Shown here: in pieces, positions 8,085 to 16,540 of the stretch
How the letters are laid out: every line of letters begins with the position of its first letter
How positions within the stretch are numbered: position 1 is the first letter of the stretch
Assembly (NCBI RefSeq): GCF_016909175.1
Contig: NZ_JAFBFI010000001.1
Location: 248,001 to 312,000 of the forward strand
Length of the DNA stretch: 64,000 nt
Direction: 5' to 3'
Source of the DNA: Peribacillus deserti
Lineage (GTDB): Bacteria; Bacillota; Bacilli; Bacillales; DSM-1321
Program-made: the position numbers and the translations under genes
The notes under the pieces: generated by a model
What the model saw: only the letters and a program-made list of their open reading frames with translations
The model's database searches: none
Told to the model about the DNA's origin: nothing

Positions 8085-9377
8085 ATGAAGAAAAAACTTA
8101 TATTGGCCTTATCGCTGCTGCTTGCGTTCTCAATGGCGCTAGCAGGCTGTTCCGACTCTTCTTCTGGTGGAAAAACAGAAGGAGGTTCAAAGGGAAAAGA
8201 AGATAAGCTTGAAATTTTTAGCTGGTGGACTGGGGCAGGGGAAGAAGATGGATTGAAAGCTTTATTAAAGCTGTTCAAAGAAAAAAATCCTGATATTCCT
8301 GTACAAAATGCGGCAGTAGCTGGCGGCGCTGGAACTAATGCAAAAGCCGTACTGGCCAGCAGAATGCAGGGAGATGATCCTCCAGCGACGTTCCAGGTGC
8401 ATGGCGGAGCAGAATTGAATTCAGGCTGGGTTGCGGCAGGGAAAATGGAGCCGCTTAATGATTTATATGAAAATGAAGGCTGGAAGGATAAATTCCCGCA
8501 GTCATTGATAGATATGGTAAGTAAAGATGGCAGCATTTACTCTGTACCAGTTAACATTCACCGGGGAAATGTACTTTGGTACAACAAGAAGGTTTTTGCT
8601 GACAATGGAATCACACCTCCAAAAACCTTTGATGAATTCTTCGCAGCTGCAGATAAGCTGAAAAAAGCTGGAGTAACACCATTAGCATTAGGAGACAAAG
8701 AGCCTTGGACCGCAACCATGCTTTTTGAAGATATTCTTTTAGGGACGATTGGCGTAGAAAACTACACAAAGCTTTGGACAGGTGAAGTACCTCTGGATGA
8801 CCCAGGTGTGGTAGAAGCCGCAGAAACATTTAAGAAAATGCTTTCTTATATCAATGATGACCATAGCTCACGCAACTGGCAGGATGCCGCTCAAATGGTA
8901 GGCAAAGGCGAAGCGGCGATGAATGTAATGGGGGATTGGGCAAAAGGTTACTTTGTTAATGACTTGAAATTAAAAACGAATGAAGACTTTGGCTATATCA
9001 CAACGCCAGGAACGGAAAACAGCTTTATGGTTATCACAGATACATTTGGATTGCCAAAAGGCGTTAAAAATCCTGACGATGTGAAAAAATTCTTGTCCGT
9101 TTTAGGATCCGTGGAAGGGCAGGATGCCTTTAACCCGTTAAAAGGATCTATCCCGGCTCGTACGGATGCAGATCAATCGAAATACGATGAATACGGAAAA
9201 CAGACGATTGCTGATTTTGGAAAAGCTGAGTTAGCGGCGAGTCTTGCGCATGGTTCAGCTGCTCCAGAAGGATTTGTTACCAAAGTGAATCAAGCGATTA
9301 ATATTTTCGTTACGCAAAAGGAAGTTAAGCAGTTTGTTGATTCATTAAAAGCTGCGTCTGGTGATCTCAAAAAATAA
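8085..9377 (+). CDS. CUT1 ABC transporter sugar-binding lipoprotein, glucose/mannose type
   Basis: A 430-residue extracellular solute-binding protein of family 1. The N-terminus is a lipoprotein signal (LALSLLLAFSMALAGC), so the mature protein is lipid-anchored at Cys outside the membrane. After a Gly/Ser/Lys linker comes KLEIFSWWTGAGEEDGLKALLKLF. The block VPVNIHRGNVLWYNKKVF and the closing GFVTKVNQAINIF resemble the glucose/mannose binding proteins of Thermus and the Pseudomonas GtsA type more than MalE. The start follows GGGGG. A hairpin and a repeat array separate it from its two permease genes, probably allowing more binding protein than permease to be made. No ATPase gene is present, so it may use a shared MsmX-type ATPase (inference). 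Confidence 0.87.
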   Translation: MKKKLILALSLLLAFSMALAGCSDSSSGGKTEGGSKGKEDKLEIFSWWTGAGEEDGLKALLKLFKEKNPDIPVQNAAVAGGAGTNAKAVLASRMQGDDPPATFQVHGGAELNSGWVAAGKMEPLNDLYENEGWKDKFPQSLIDMVSKDGSIYSVPVNIHRGNVLWYNKKVFADNGITPPKTFDEFFAAADKLKKAGVTPLALGDKEPWTATMLFEDILLGTIGVENYTKLWTGEVPLDDPGVVEAAETFKKMLSYINDDHSSRNWQDAAQMVGKGEAAMNVMGDWAKGYFVNDLKLKTNEDFGYITTPGTENSFMVITDTFGLPKGVKNPDDVKKFLSVLGSVEGQDAFNPLKGSIPARTDADQSKYDEYGKQTIADFGKAELAASLAHGSAAPEGFVTKVNQAINIFVTQKEVKQFVDSLKAASGDLKK

Positions 9378-9390
9378 AAAGTTTCGGCGA

Positions 9391-9424
9391 AAAGAGGAGG
9401 AGACACAGCGTCTTCCTCTTTTTG
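9391..9424 (+). terminator. Intra-operon attenuator/terminator after the binding-protein gene
   Basis: Imperfect stem AAAGAGGAGGAGAC / GTCTTCCTCTTT followed by a T-run. It lies between the binding-protein and permease genes of one operon, a common way to obtain more lipoprotein than permease. Confidence 0.75.
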
Positions 9425-9454
9425 ATTCATACATAATGAATTTGACACGAGTTT

Positions 9455-9629
9455 GGCGTAATTATTTAGTAATTTGATAAATTAATTTAGTTATCGCTCA
9501 ATTAGCTGCAATAAAACGCCATCTAAAAATGAAGAATTTGGGTTTGGCGCAATTATTTTGTTATAAGCAGCAATTATTTTGCTATGTGATGTAGCTATTT
9601 TTTTATACAGTGCAATTAATTTTTAGCAG
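9455..9629. repeat. Intergenic 21-bp-period repeat array A (core CAATTA)
   Basis: Degenerate units begin at 9455, 9476, 9496, 9546, 9567, 9588 and 9609, mostly 20-21 bp apart, with the pattern GGCGCAATTATTTT. It fills the gap between the binding-protein gene's terminator and the first permease gene. Array H at 61.7 kb shares this core in the same orientation. Confidence 0.8.
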
Positions 9630-9703
9630 GGGCTCCCAGGCGGTCCGGCTGCTGATTCTAACAGATTCAATGCTCATTTTAAATTAGCAAGGAGGTTGTC
9701 ACG

Positions 9704-10675
9704 ATGGAGCCGAGCATAACTAAACAGGAAACAGTAGTATTGCCCGCAGCAAGAGCAAGGAAGAAAAAAAAGATGACAGCTGACAGGCTGCTGGCATTCT
9801 CCTTCATTCTGCCATCTATAGTGCTGGTAGCTATATTCGTATATGGCTTCATTGGATGGACAGGGTATGTAAGCCTAAGTAATTGGAATACGTTAGTACC
9901 TGACTTCTCGTTTGCCGGATTGAAGAATTACATATTCTTATTCCAGGATTTCCGTTTTCAGGCTGACCTGCGCAACACCTTGATTTTTACCATCCTGTTT
10001 ATCGCGGTCGTTGCCATAGTCGGTCAATTATTAGCTATTTTTCTTGACCAGAAAATCCGCGGCGAATCAATCTTTAGAAACATTTTCTTTTTTCCCATGG
10101 CCTTATCCTTCGTTGTGACAGGTGTTGTGTGGCAATGGCTGTTAAATCCAACAACAGGCGTCAATCTGTTCTTGAAAAAATTCGGACTTGAATCGATGTG
10201 GTATACCGATACGAATATTCTAGCTGGCTTTAAAGTAGGCAAGATTGAATTTGGGGTGCCTGTAGCAATTATTGCCGTAGTGATTGCGGCTGTCTGGCAG
10301 ATGACCGGATTTTCACTTGCCATGTATTTAGCCGGGCTGAGAGCGATTCCTGAGGAATTGAAGGAAGCAGCCAGAATGGATGGAGCCTCGGAATTTACCA
10401 TTTATCGCAAGGTAATTATACCTTTGCTAAAACCGATTACGGTCAGCGTGATCATTATCATGGCCCATATATCTCTTAAAATATTTGATTTAATTTATGC
10501 CATGACTGGTCCCGGTGCGAACTTCGTTACCGATGTACCTGGTGTATATATGTTCGAAGCGACATTCCGGGGCAATTATTATGCCAATGGTGCGGCCATT
10601 GCGATCATCATGCTCCTTTCGGTTGCCATCTTCATTGTTCCATATCTTATTTCCAGCAGAAAGGGTGAGTCGTAA
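9704..10675 (+). CDS. CUT1 ABC transporter permease, MalF/UgpA type
   Basis: A 323-residue inner-membrane permease with about six to seven helices after a basic cytoplasmic N-terminus (ARARKKKK). The EAA loop that docks the ATPase is EELKEAARMDGASEFTIYRKVIIPLLKP near residues 215-245. It follows a strong AAGGAGG site, and its TAA overlaps the start of the next gene by one base, so the permeases are made as a coupled pair. It should form the channel for the sugar bound by the 8085-9377 lipoprotein. The gap upstream holds a hairpin and repeats, so expression may be lower than that of the binding protein. Confidence 0.9.
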   Translation: MEPSITKQETVVLPAARARKKKKMTADRLLAFSFILPSIVLVAIFVYGFIGWTGYVSLSNWNTLVPDFSFAGLKNYIFLFQDFRFQADLRNTLIFTILFIAVVAIVGQLLAIFLDQKIRGESIFRNIFFFPMALSFVVTGVVWQWLLNPTTGVNLFLKKFGLESMWYTDTNILAGFKVGKIEFGVPVAIIAVVIAAVWQMTGFSLAMYLAGLRAIPEELKEAARMDGASEFTIYRKVIIPLLKPITVSVIIIMAHISLKIFDLIYAMTGPGANFVTDVPGVYMFEATFRGNYYANGAAIAIIMLLSVAIFIVPYLISSRKGES

Positions 10676-11496
10676 TGGCACTGAGCCGACTAAGCAAGCC
10701 GTTGTTATATGTGCTTTTAATTGCCTTATGCCTTTTTTTCCTCATGCCTATATACGTCATGCTGGTTACAAGCTTAAAGCCTCTTGATCAGGTCACTCTT
10801 AGTGAGATGTGGAAGCTGCCAACAGTTCTTGACTTCAGCAGCTATTCGACTGCATTTGAGAAGCTGCTGCCGAACCTCTTAAACTCGTTTTATTTAGTGA
10901 TCCCGGCCACAGTTATCTCTGCATTATTAGGGTCACTGAATGGTTATGTATTATCAAAATGGAAGTTCAAAGGAGCCGACATCCTATTCACTCTGATTTT
11001 GTTCGGGATGTTTATTCCTTATCAAAGTATATTAATTCCGATGATTCAGTTCCTGCGCGATGTGGGGCTGTATAACACCATTCCGGGACTTGTTTTTGTC
11101 CATGTAGTGTATGGAATACCGATAACCACCTTAATGTTCCGGAACTTTTATGCCAGCATTCCTGATGAAATGATAGAATCCGCCAAAATCGATGGTGCAG
11201 GGTTCTTGCGGATCTTCCGCTATATCATACTGCCGCTTTCGATTACAGGCTTTGTGGTTGTAGCAATCTGGCAGTTCACGAATATATGGAATGAATTTCT
11301 TTTCGCTGTGACGATCACCACATCCGAACAGCAGCCGATCATGGTAGCCCTGCAAAACCTATCAGGCAGCCAGATCGTCCAATGGAATGTACAAATGGCA
11401 GGCGCCCTCCTGGCAGCTCTTCCAACCTTACTAGTATATATATTCCTGGGCAAATACTTCGTAAAAGGCCTGCTTGCGGGGTCCGTCAAAGGATAA
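10675..11496 (+). CDS. CUT1 ABC transporter permease, MalG/UgpE type
   Basis: A 273-residue membrane permease with about six helices. The EAA loop is DEMIESAKIDGAGFLRIFRYIILPLS. The tail FLGKYFVKGLLAGSVKG is the typical MalG-like ending. ATG 10675 overlaps the previous stop by one base. This is the last gene of the operon; a GGGGACTGTCCCC element and then a terminator follow. No sugar-degrading enzyme lies in the operon, which fits uptake of a monosaccharide such as glucose or mannose. Confidence 0.9.
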   Translation: MALSRLSKPLLYVLLIALCLFFLMPIYVMLVTSLKPLDQVTLSEMWKLPTVLDFSSYSTAFEKLLPNLLNSFYLVIPATVISALLGSLNGYVLSKWKFKGADILFTLILFGMFIPYQSILIPMIQFLRDVGLYNTIPGLVFVHVVYGIPITTLMFRNFYASIPDEMIESAKIDGAGFLRIFRYIILPLSITGFVVVAIWQFTNIWNEFLFAVTITTSEQQPIMVALQNLSGSQIVQWNVQMAGALLAALPTLLVYIFLGKYFVKGLLAGSVKG

Positions 11497-11522
11497 GTGC
11501 TTGGGAAATGGTCTGGGAAATC

Positions 11523-11576
11523 GGGGACTGTCCCCGGATGCTGGGAAATAATCAGGGGAAATCGGGGACTGTCCCC
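11523..11576. repeat. REP-like element, two copies of GGGGACTGTCCCC
   Basis: Two exact 13-bp palindromes at 11523-11535 and 11564-11576, each preceded by GGGAAATC, with further GGGAAAT boxes upstream. The same element occurs at 26.5, 31.3, 36.6 and 41.9 kb. Confidence 0.9.
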
Positions 11577-11600
11577 AAGGGGTAAAAGGAATTTAAAAAT

Positions 11601-11637
11601 AAAAGCTGACCAGCTTAATTCCTGGGTCAGCTTTTTT
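11601..11637 (+). terminator. Bidirectional terminator between the ABC operon and a small minus-strand ORF
   Basis: Stem AAAGCTGACC / GGGTCAGCTTT with TTTTTT on the plus side and TATTTTTAAA on the minus side. The stop codon of the small minus-strand ORF lies in one arm. Confidence 0.85.
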
Positions 11638-11740
11638 CATCATTATTATTGTCTTCACTAGATGCCTGTTCAAATAGGTGGGAAATGTAGCTGTTTAATT
11701 CAAAACCTTCTTCATGAGTAAAATCGGTAATCTGTCGCAT
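11627..11740 (-). CDS. Small protein of 37 residues, unknown
   Basis: A minus-strand ORF starting MRQITDFTHEEGFELN and ending SEDNNNDEKS, preceded at 8 nt by AGGAGG. It has no signal or membrane segment, is acidic, and could form one amphipathic helix in the middle. Its stop TGA falls in the arm of the shared terminator, typical of a real compact gene. No family recognised. The strong ribosome site and fitted terminator are the only evidence that it is translated. Confidence 0.55.
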   Translation of the reverse strand: MRQITDFTHEEGFELNSYISHLFEQASSEDNNNDEKS

Positions 11741-11971
11741 ATGTGATGCCTCCTATAATTTGTTGTTAGATTCATTATTCCCCGTCTATGAATCTTTTAT
11801 TCATCCAAATTATAGAATTAACTTATTTTTTAGTAGAGATCTGGCAAATTCACCATTTCCCAATGACTAATTGTACGGATAGACCTCTATCAAACTCTCT
11901 TTCTTCCACTATTACAAGATCATTTGATTGTATCAGCTGGACAGTATTGCGGGTTAAACAGCAGCCATTCT

Positions 11972-12892
11972 TTATAGTTCTAAATGTTCCTTCAATCGGT
12001 TATGAAGGGAGAGCCGCTCACTTTCAGGCACTAAGAAATAGTAAATGTGATCGATCTTAGTACCTGATCCTTTTATTTGGTTTTGTTCGATATGACGTTG
12101 AACTCCTTTGTAGTTTTTCTGCAAATCGACCATCTGATCAAATGTTAAATTTGTTTTAATATTATTGCCCAGCGTGGTAAAGATCTCGTCAAAACTTACG
12201 AGGGAAGAAACGCTGGCTCCTTCTTGAATAATACCCTGAATAATTTGGCGCTGGCGCATCTGCCTGCCGAAATCTCCTCGTGGATCTTCGTATCTCATCC
12301 GCGAATATTTTAATGCCTTTTCGCCGTTTAAAGTAAGGCTGCCCTTTGGAAAATGTACGCCTCCAGACGTAAAATCAAGATCATTATTTACGGTAATCCC
12401 GCCAACAGAATCTATAATTTCCTTGAATCCTTCCATGTTCATTTGGACATAATAATCTATCGGTATATCAAGAAATTGTTCAACCGTATCCATGGCCATT
12501 TCGACTCCGCCAAAAGCATAAGCATGGTTAATTTTATCCTCTGTCCCTTTGCCGGCAATTACCGTTCGGGTGTCTCTGGGGATACTAAGCATTTCTATCG
12601 AATTTTTATTTGGATTAACAGTAAGCACAATGATCGTATCAGAGCGGCCGCTATCATTCTCCCGCTTATCTACTCCAAGCAGCAGAACGGAAAAAGGATC
12701 TTTTTTCTCAAGAGTAACGGCCTGTTCACGTTTATCAGAAACCTTTCGTTCAATAGGCTGGTGCATCTGGTTTACGGCAGAAGTTAATGATTGAGAAAAA
12801 TAGAATAAATAGATACCTCCGCCTAAAATCAGTAAAAGTAAGGCAATGCCAGCAAACTTAGCCCATCGGCGCCTTTTTTTATTTTTCTTCAT
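11972..12892 (-). CDS. tagU: LCP-family teichoic acid-peptidoglycan ligase (LytR/TagU type)
   Basis: A 306-residue membrane protein, the same length as Bacillus subtilis TagU/LytR. A basic cytoplasmic start and one helix (residues 14-33) lead to an extracellular LCP domain. The conserved blocks are LLLGVDKRENDSGRSDTIIVLTV, MLSIPRDTRTVI with the pyrophosphate-binding Arg residues, INHAYAFGG, and YSRMRYEDPRGDFGRQMRQRQII. The family transfers undecaprenyl-linked teichoic acid to peptidoglycan muramic acid outside the membrane. The wall teichoic acid genes at 45.8-51.5 kb are its likely source of substrate. The start follows GGAGG. It is monocistronic on the minus strand. Several LCP paralogues are usual in Bacillus, so the symbol is by best resemblance. 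Confidence 0.85.
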   Translation of the reverse strand: MKKNKKRRRWAKFAGIALLLLILGGGIYLFYFSQSLTSAVNQMHQPIERKVSDKREQAVTLEKKDPFSVLLLGVDKRENDSGRSDTIIVLTVNPNKNSIEMLSIPRDTRTVIAGKGTEDKINHAYAFGGVEMAMDTVEQFLDIPIDYYVQMNMEGFKEIIDSVGGITVNNDLDFTSGGVHFPKGSLTLNGEKALKYSRMRYEDPRGDFGRQMRQRQIIQGIIQEGASVSSLVSFDEIFTTLGNNIKTNLTFDQMVDLQKNYKGVQRHIEQNQIKGSGTKIDHIYYFLVPESERLSLHNRLKEHLEL

Positions 12893-13057
12893 AATAACCT
12901 CCAGATTTTCGGTAAACTATTTTAAGAATATCATGAATTTTATGAAAAAGGGAGAGGGGATAAGAGCAAACGTCGGTGATTAATTCCCAAATAATAGAAA
13001 ATTTGTTCAGGGGAAATAAACAAATTCAATAGATACTTGTTTAGGGGATTTTGAATG

Positions 13058-13177
13058 TTACATCACAGAGAGAAGCAGTTTAATCCAGCCAAAGATCGCG
13101 AGCCATAGTGGAATGCTTAATGCCGTTCCCCATAATAGTCCTTTAGCAAAGTTTTCTGATTCAGAGGAGAAATTCAT
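13058..13177 (-). CDS. Small single-helix membrane protein of 39 residues
   Basis: Reads MNFSSESENFAKGLLWGTALSIPLW and continues as AIFGWIKLLLSVM. A short polar start is followed by one hydrophobic helix interrupted by Pro and Trp. GAAGG lies about 10 nt before the ATG, a weak ribosome site. It lies upstream of, and in the same direction as, the LCP gene. Small Bacillus proteins of this shape exist, but I cannot name a function. Confidence 0.5.
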   Translation of the reverse strand: MNFSSESENFAKGLLWGTALSIPLWLAIFGWIKLLLSVM

Positions 13178-13326
13178 AATATAACCTTCTTCTAATAGAT
13201 TTTATTATAAATTCTCTCCTGTTTATGAATATATAATCATACTGAATTGAAATCTATATCAGAAAATTTTTGTTACATTAAATATATATGACGCTTAGTG
13301 AAAAATTAGCCAGGTATATTAACCTT

Positions 13327-13713
13327 TTATTTCTCATACAGCTCCAAAGGCAGTCTATCTGGATCATGAAAAAAAGTAAATTTCTTCCCTGTGACAGGAT
13401 CGATCCGAATCGGTTCCGCTTGGATGCTGTTCGCATCCAGCTCACTTACAGCCTCTTCTATATGATCCACTTCAAAAGCGAGGTGTCTAAGTCCCTGAGC
13501 CTCAGGGTAACTCAATCTCTCAGGGCTGTCTGGAAACGAAAATAGTTCGATCTGATATTCGCCCCCGGCCATTAAGTCTAGTTTATAAGAATTCCGTTCT
13601 TCACGATACGTTTCCTTCAACACTTCTAATCCCAGAATATTTACATAGAAATTCTTTGATCTTTTATAATCGGAACAGATTATTGCAATATGATGGATTT
13701 TATTAAGTTTCAT
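13327..13713 (-). CDS. VOC-family protein (glyoxalase I-like metalloprotein)
   Basis: A 128-residue soluble protein with the paired beta-alpha-beta-beta-beta units of the vicinal oxygen chelate fold. MKLNKIHHIAIICSDYKRSKNFYVNILGLE opens the first unit and LRHLAFEVDHIEEAVSELDA the second. Candidate metal ligands are the His of HHIAI, Glu in YQIELF, His of LRHLAF and Glu of LELYEK. This four-ligand pattern matches the small glyoxalase/SMU1112c-like group. A longer frame is open to 13812, but residues before MKLNK do not look like this family. The ribosome site (GGCGGG) is weak. Probable role: methylglyoxal or other small-molecule lyase or isomerase; specificity unknown. Confidence 0.8.
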   Translation of the reverse strand: MKLNKIHHIAIICSDYKRSKNFYVNILGLEVLKETYREERNSYKLDLMAGGEYQIELFSFPDSPERLSYPEAQGLRHLAFEVDHIEEAVSELDANSIQAEPIRIDPVTGKKFTFFHDPDRLPLELYEK

Positions 13714-14041
13714 CTTTTGCCCGCCTATCGTTAATTTATAAACTAATTCTAGCATTCTTTCTTGTAACTTATGTATTACCGCCTGCATTTGAATCGAAAA
13801 AACGAGCCGCAAGTCCTTTGTTTATATCCATGGTTTTAAACAAAACCAATTCCTTTTACCCTTAAACATCCCTAATTAATATATAAAAATAGTATATATT
13901 CTTCATAACAAATGTCCTTTTATTTGTAAAAAACTAGAAATAACAAGCGTTGGAAATTATTAATCGTTGTTAATGCCTCTCTAATAATGATATTTTATTA
14001 TAGTTATTTTTAATAAAATACTAATTAGAAGGAGGCACACT

Positions 14042-15064
14042 ATGATTAACGAATGGAATGTATTGCGGACAGTTGCTTGTCTCAGTATCGTTTTTCTTCA
14101 TAGTACAACCATGATCGGCTCTCCTAATATAGAATATTTTGATCTGTTCAGGGCCTTGTTATGTTTTGCAACACCCACATTTGTTGTTTTATCTGAAATT
14201 ATACTAGCGAATCGCTATCCTGATAAACTTCCAGAGAACTTCTGGTCCAAACGCTTTCAATGGATTTACCTACCGTTTCTATCCTTTGCGATCATCGATG
14301 CTTTGGTGGCTAAAGATCTCTATCCAAATCTTAATTTAAGCCAGAAGATGATTGAAAATGCTGTGTTCGGTTTATTTGGGGGATATTTTGTATTGATCAT
14401 CTTCCAGTTTTACTTGCTGCACTATCTGGTGATCCGTTTCAAAATATCTATGAAACTACTCTTTCCCCTAAGTTTAATCATCATGTTCGCTCATTTATAT
14501 ATTCTGAATGGGAAACACCCATTTGTGGTTGAGTATAATAAAATGTTAGTCATGCCCTTTACTGCATGGTTCGCTTACTTTACAACTGCCTTTATCATAG
14601 GCAAGCATTATAAGAAGATTGCTGCCGTTCTATTGAAATATAGATGGTTTACGATTATTCCTGTAGTTCTCTCTGTTGCGCTTGTTTTTTACTTTTATCA
14701 AGAAGGAAATACCGCTGTTAATTCTCGCCGTCTTGATTTGTTCCCGGTCGTTATTTCGGTCAGCATGTTTATTCTTGCGTGGGGTCAGCGGCTTCCTAAA
14801 TTACGTCTGGTAAATATAATCAGCAATTATTCATTTGGGATTTATCTCGTTCACTGGCAGGTACTGAAATACCTTTCGCCGTTTGTGTCTCAGTTATTCC
14901 CAAGCAAATCCTTAAAAATTATAACTCTGTTTGTGATCACTATAACCATCTCCATAGCCATCATCAAACTTGTTTCCCTGCTGCCTAAGGGGTCGTATAT
15001 CGTCGGCAATATCAACCGCCGGCGGAAAAAGGCTGTTTCTGTACAAAGAACGCAGGCAGCATAA
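14042..15064 (+). CDS. Membrane acyltransferase family 3 (O-acetyltransferase-like)
   Basis: A 340-residue integral membrane protein with about ten helices of the Acyltransferase_3/OafA superfamily. The opening WNVLRTVACLSIVFLHST contains the conserved Arg and His (R-x9-H pattern) thought to be catalytic. Near the end, NYSFGIYLVHW is the usual closing block. Such enzymes acetylate cell-wall polymers, exopolysaccharide or lipids at the membrane. A perfect AGAAGGAGG site precedes the ATG, and a terminator follows. The next gene encodes a secreted beta-helix protein, so an extracellular polysaccharide role is plausible but unproven. Confidence 0.82.
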   Translation: MINEWNVLRTVACLSIVFLHSTTMIGSPNIEYFDLFRALLCFATPTFVVLSEIILANRYPDKLPENFWSKRFQWIYLPFLSFAIIDALVAKDLYPNLNLSQKMIENAVFGLFGGYFVLIIFQFYLLHYLVIRFKISMKLLFPLSLIIMFAHLYILNGKHPFVVEYNKMLVMPFTAWFAYFTTAFIIGKHYKKIAAVLLKYRWFTIIPVVLSVALVFYFYQEGNTAVNSRRLDLFPVVISVSMFILAWGQRLPKLRLVNIISNYSFGIYLVHWQVLKYLSPFVSQLFPSKSLKIITLFVITITISIAIIKLVSLLPKGSYIVGNINRRRKKAVSVQRTQAA

Positions 15065-15067
15065 ATT

Positions 15068-15103
15068 TCGAGCAAATCTTTTTAACAGAGGGTTTGCTTT
15101 TTT
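15068..15103 (+). terminator. Terminator after the acyltransferase gene
   Basis: Stem GAGCAAATC / GGGTTTGCT followed by TTTTTTTAT. Confidence 0.75.
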
Positions 15104-15176
15104 TATGCCATTTTGCTTGCTAATTTACATTTTTTGCCGATAATAAGAGTAACCTCAAGATTAAGGAGATGTCTGT

Positions 15177-16376
15177 TTGAAAAAGATTATGTTTATTATG
15201 GCGGTATTAACTGCTATTCTGTCGACGCAAACGCTTGATACAAAAGCAGCTTACCCAACTTACACCATTACTCAATCCAGTAGCCCGATTAATAAGTCCA
15301 TGCTGAAATTCTCCACTTATAATACATACACAAAGCAATATTATGTATTAAGATCTTATCTGGAGGAGTTAGAGAAAAAGGGTGGAGGCACACTGGTTTT
15401 AAACAGCGGCACCTATACGATAACCAATACCTTATATGTACCTTCTAATGTTACTCTCCGATTCAAAAACGGCGTGAAAATTATGAAAGGAACTGTTACA
15501 GGTACCTCACAGTTTCAGGCGGCCAAATCCGTTTTCCAATTAATTCGGCCTTCCCGTTCAGGCAAGACAGGTGTATATGGGAAATATGATGGTGAGAAGA
15601 ATATTTCGTTTATTGGTGAAGGAAAAGTATTGTTTGATATGAAATATTTTAAAGATGGAATAGCGATCATTGCTGGCCATAATCAAAATGTTAAAATCGA
15701 AAATATTGAATTTCATAATATGCAGTCAGGTCATTTCATTGAAATGGACGCCACTTATAAAGTGGTTATCAAAAATAATGAGTTTATTGATTCAAAGGCA
15801 TCAGCAAATCTAAATAAAGAAGCGATCAACCTGGATACACCGGACAAAGAGACACAAGGCTGGAGTCAAAAATGGAGTAAGTATGATAAAACTCCCAATA
15901 AAGATGTTTTGATTGAAGGAAATCTATTCAAAAATCTCGATCGTGCCATCGGTACTCATAAATATTCAGAAGGAAAATTTCATGAAGCCGTTATTATTAG
16001 AAAAAATGTGATTGATAAAACCAGGAGGGATTCTATACGTGCCATGAACTGGTCGAATTCTATCATTGAAGGGAACACCATCCGCAATGTAGAAAGAAGC
16101 GGTAATTACAGCGGCATCCTAGCAAGCGGCGTCAAGAACCCTCTGTTCAGGAACAACAGCTTTGAAAATGCGCCAAGGCCTATTCAGATCTTCCCTTGGA
16201 AGAATAGCGGACCAGGCTCCCGATATGCGGTGACCTATAATGTTATGAATTCGCCCAATATTAGTGCCCTTTCAACCAATAAAGTAAAAAATACAACAGA
16301 GTCCTTTATTAGAGTCAACTCGGTTTATAATGAGTACACCAAAAATACCATTAAAGTGAACTGTATGGCTTACTAA
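15177..16376 (+). CDS. Secreted right-handed parallel beta-helix protein
   Basis: A 399-residue protein with a cleavable signal peptide (KKIMFIMAVLTAILSTQTLDTKA). A pectate-lyase-like start follows: LRSYLEELEKKGGGTLVLNSGTYTITNTLYVPSNVTLRF, the first turns of a beta-helix. Later repeats of the form N-x-F-x-N (NVKIENIEFHNM, VVIKNNEFIDS, VLIEGNLFKNL, AVIIRKNVIDKT, SIIEGNTIRNV) are successive coils. Such proteins bind or cleave polysaccharides outside the cell; no definite lyase or hydrolase catalytic set is visible. The start codon is TTG 15177 behind TAAGGAG. It is followed by its own terminator. Confidence 0.8.
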   Translation: MKKIMFIMAVLTAILSTQTLDTKAAYPTYTITQSSSPINKSMLKFSTYNTYTKQYYVLRSYLEELEKKGGGTLVLNSGTYTITNTLYVPSNVTLRFKNGVKIMKGTVTGTSQFQAAKSVFQLIRPSRSGKTGVYGKYDGEKNISFIGEGKVLFDMKYFKDGIAIIAGHNQNVKIENIEFHNMQSGHFIEMDATYKVVIKNNEFIDSKASANLNKEAINLDTPDKETQGWSQKWSKYDKTPNKDVLIEGNLFKNLDRAIGTHKYSEGKFHEAVIIRKNVIDKTRRDSIRAMNWSNSIIEGNTIRNVERSGNYSGILASGVKNPLFRNNSFENAPRPIQIFPWKNSGPGSRYAVTYNVMNSPNISALSTNKVKNTTESFIRVNSVYNEYTKNTIKVNCMAY

Positions 16377-16380
16377 TAAA

Positions 16381-16430
16381 CTAAAACCCGAATCGTGGAT
16401 AATTTTGAATTGTCCATGATTCGGGTTTTT
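16381..16430 (+). terminator. Terminator after the beta-helix gene
   Basis: Long stem AAAACCCGAATC / GATTCGGGTTTT, extended by the GGATAATT / AATTGTCC segment, then TTTTT. Confidence 0.9.
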
Positions 16431-16540
16431 AATTTTTTTTAGAAAAATCAGATAAAATAAACCGTTTTTGGATGTTAATTTGTTGTAAAAATAGTAAAAT
16501 ATTACTATTAGGTACGAAATCTGAAAACGGAGATAGACGA

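Noticed and set aside
9455-9629. CRISPR array
   Set aside because: Units are degenerate, about 21 bp, without a constant repeat and unique spacers, and no cas genes are present. The same applies to the other arrays.
11788-12060. 90-residue plus-strand frame overlapping the LCP gene
   Set aside because: Antisense to a clear gene, no ribosome site. A minus-strand frame ending in GLSVQLVIGKW in the same gap also lacks a start.
12353-12794. Two plus-strand frames (144 and 81 residues) inside the LCP gene
   Set aside because: Antisense shadows of a clear LCP domain without ribosome sites.
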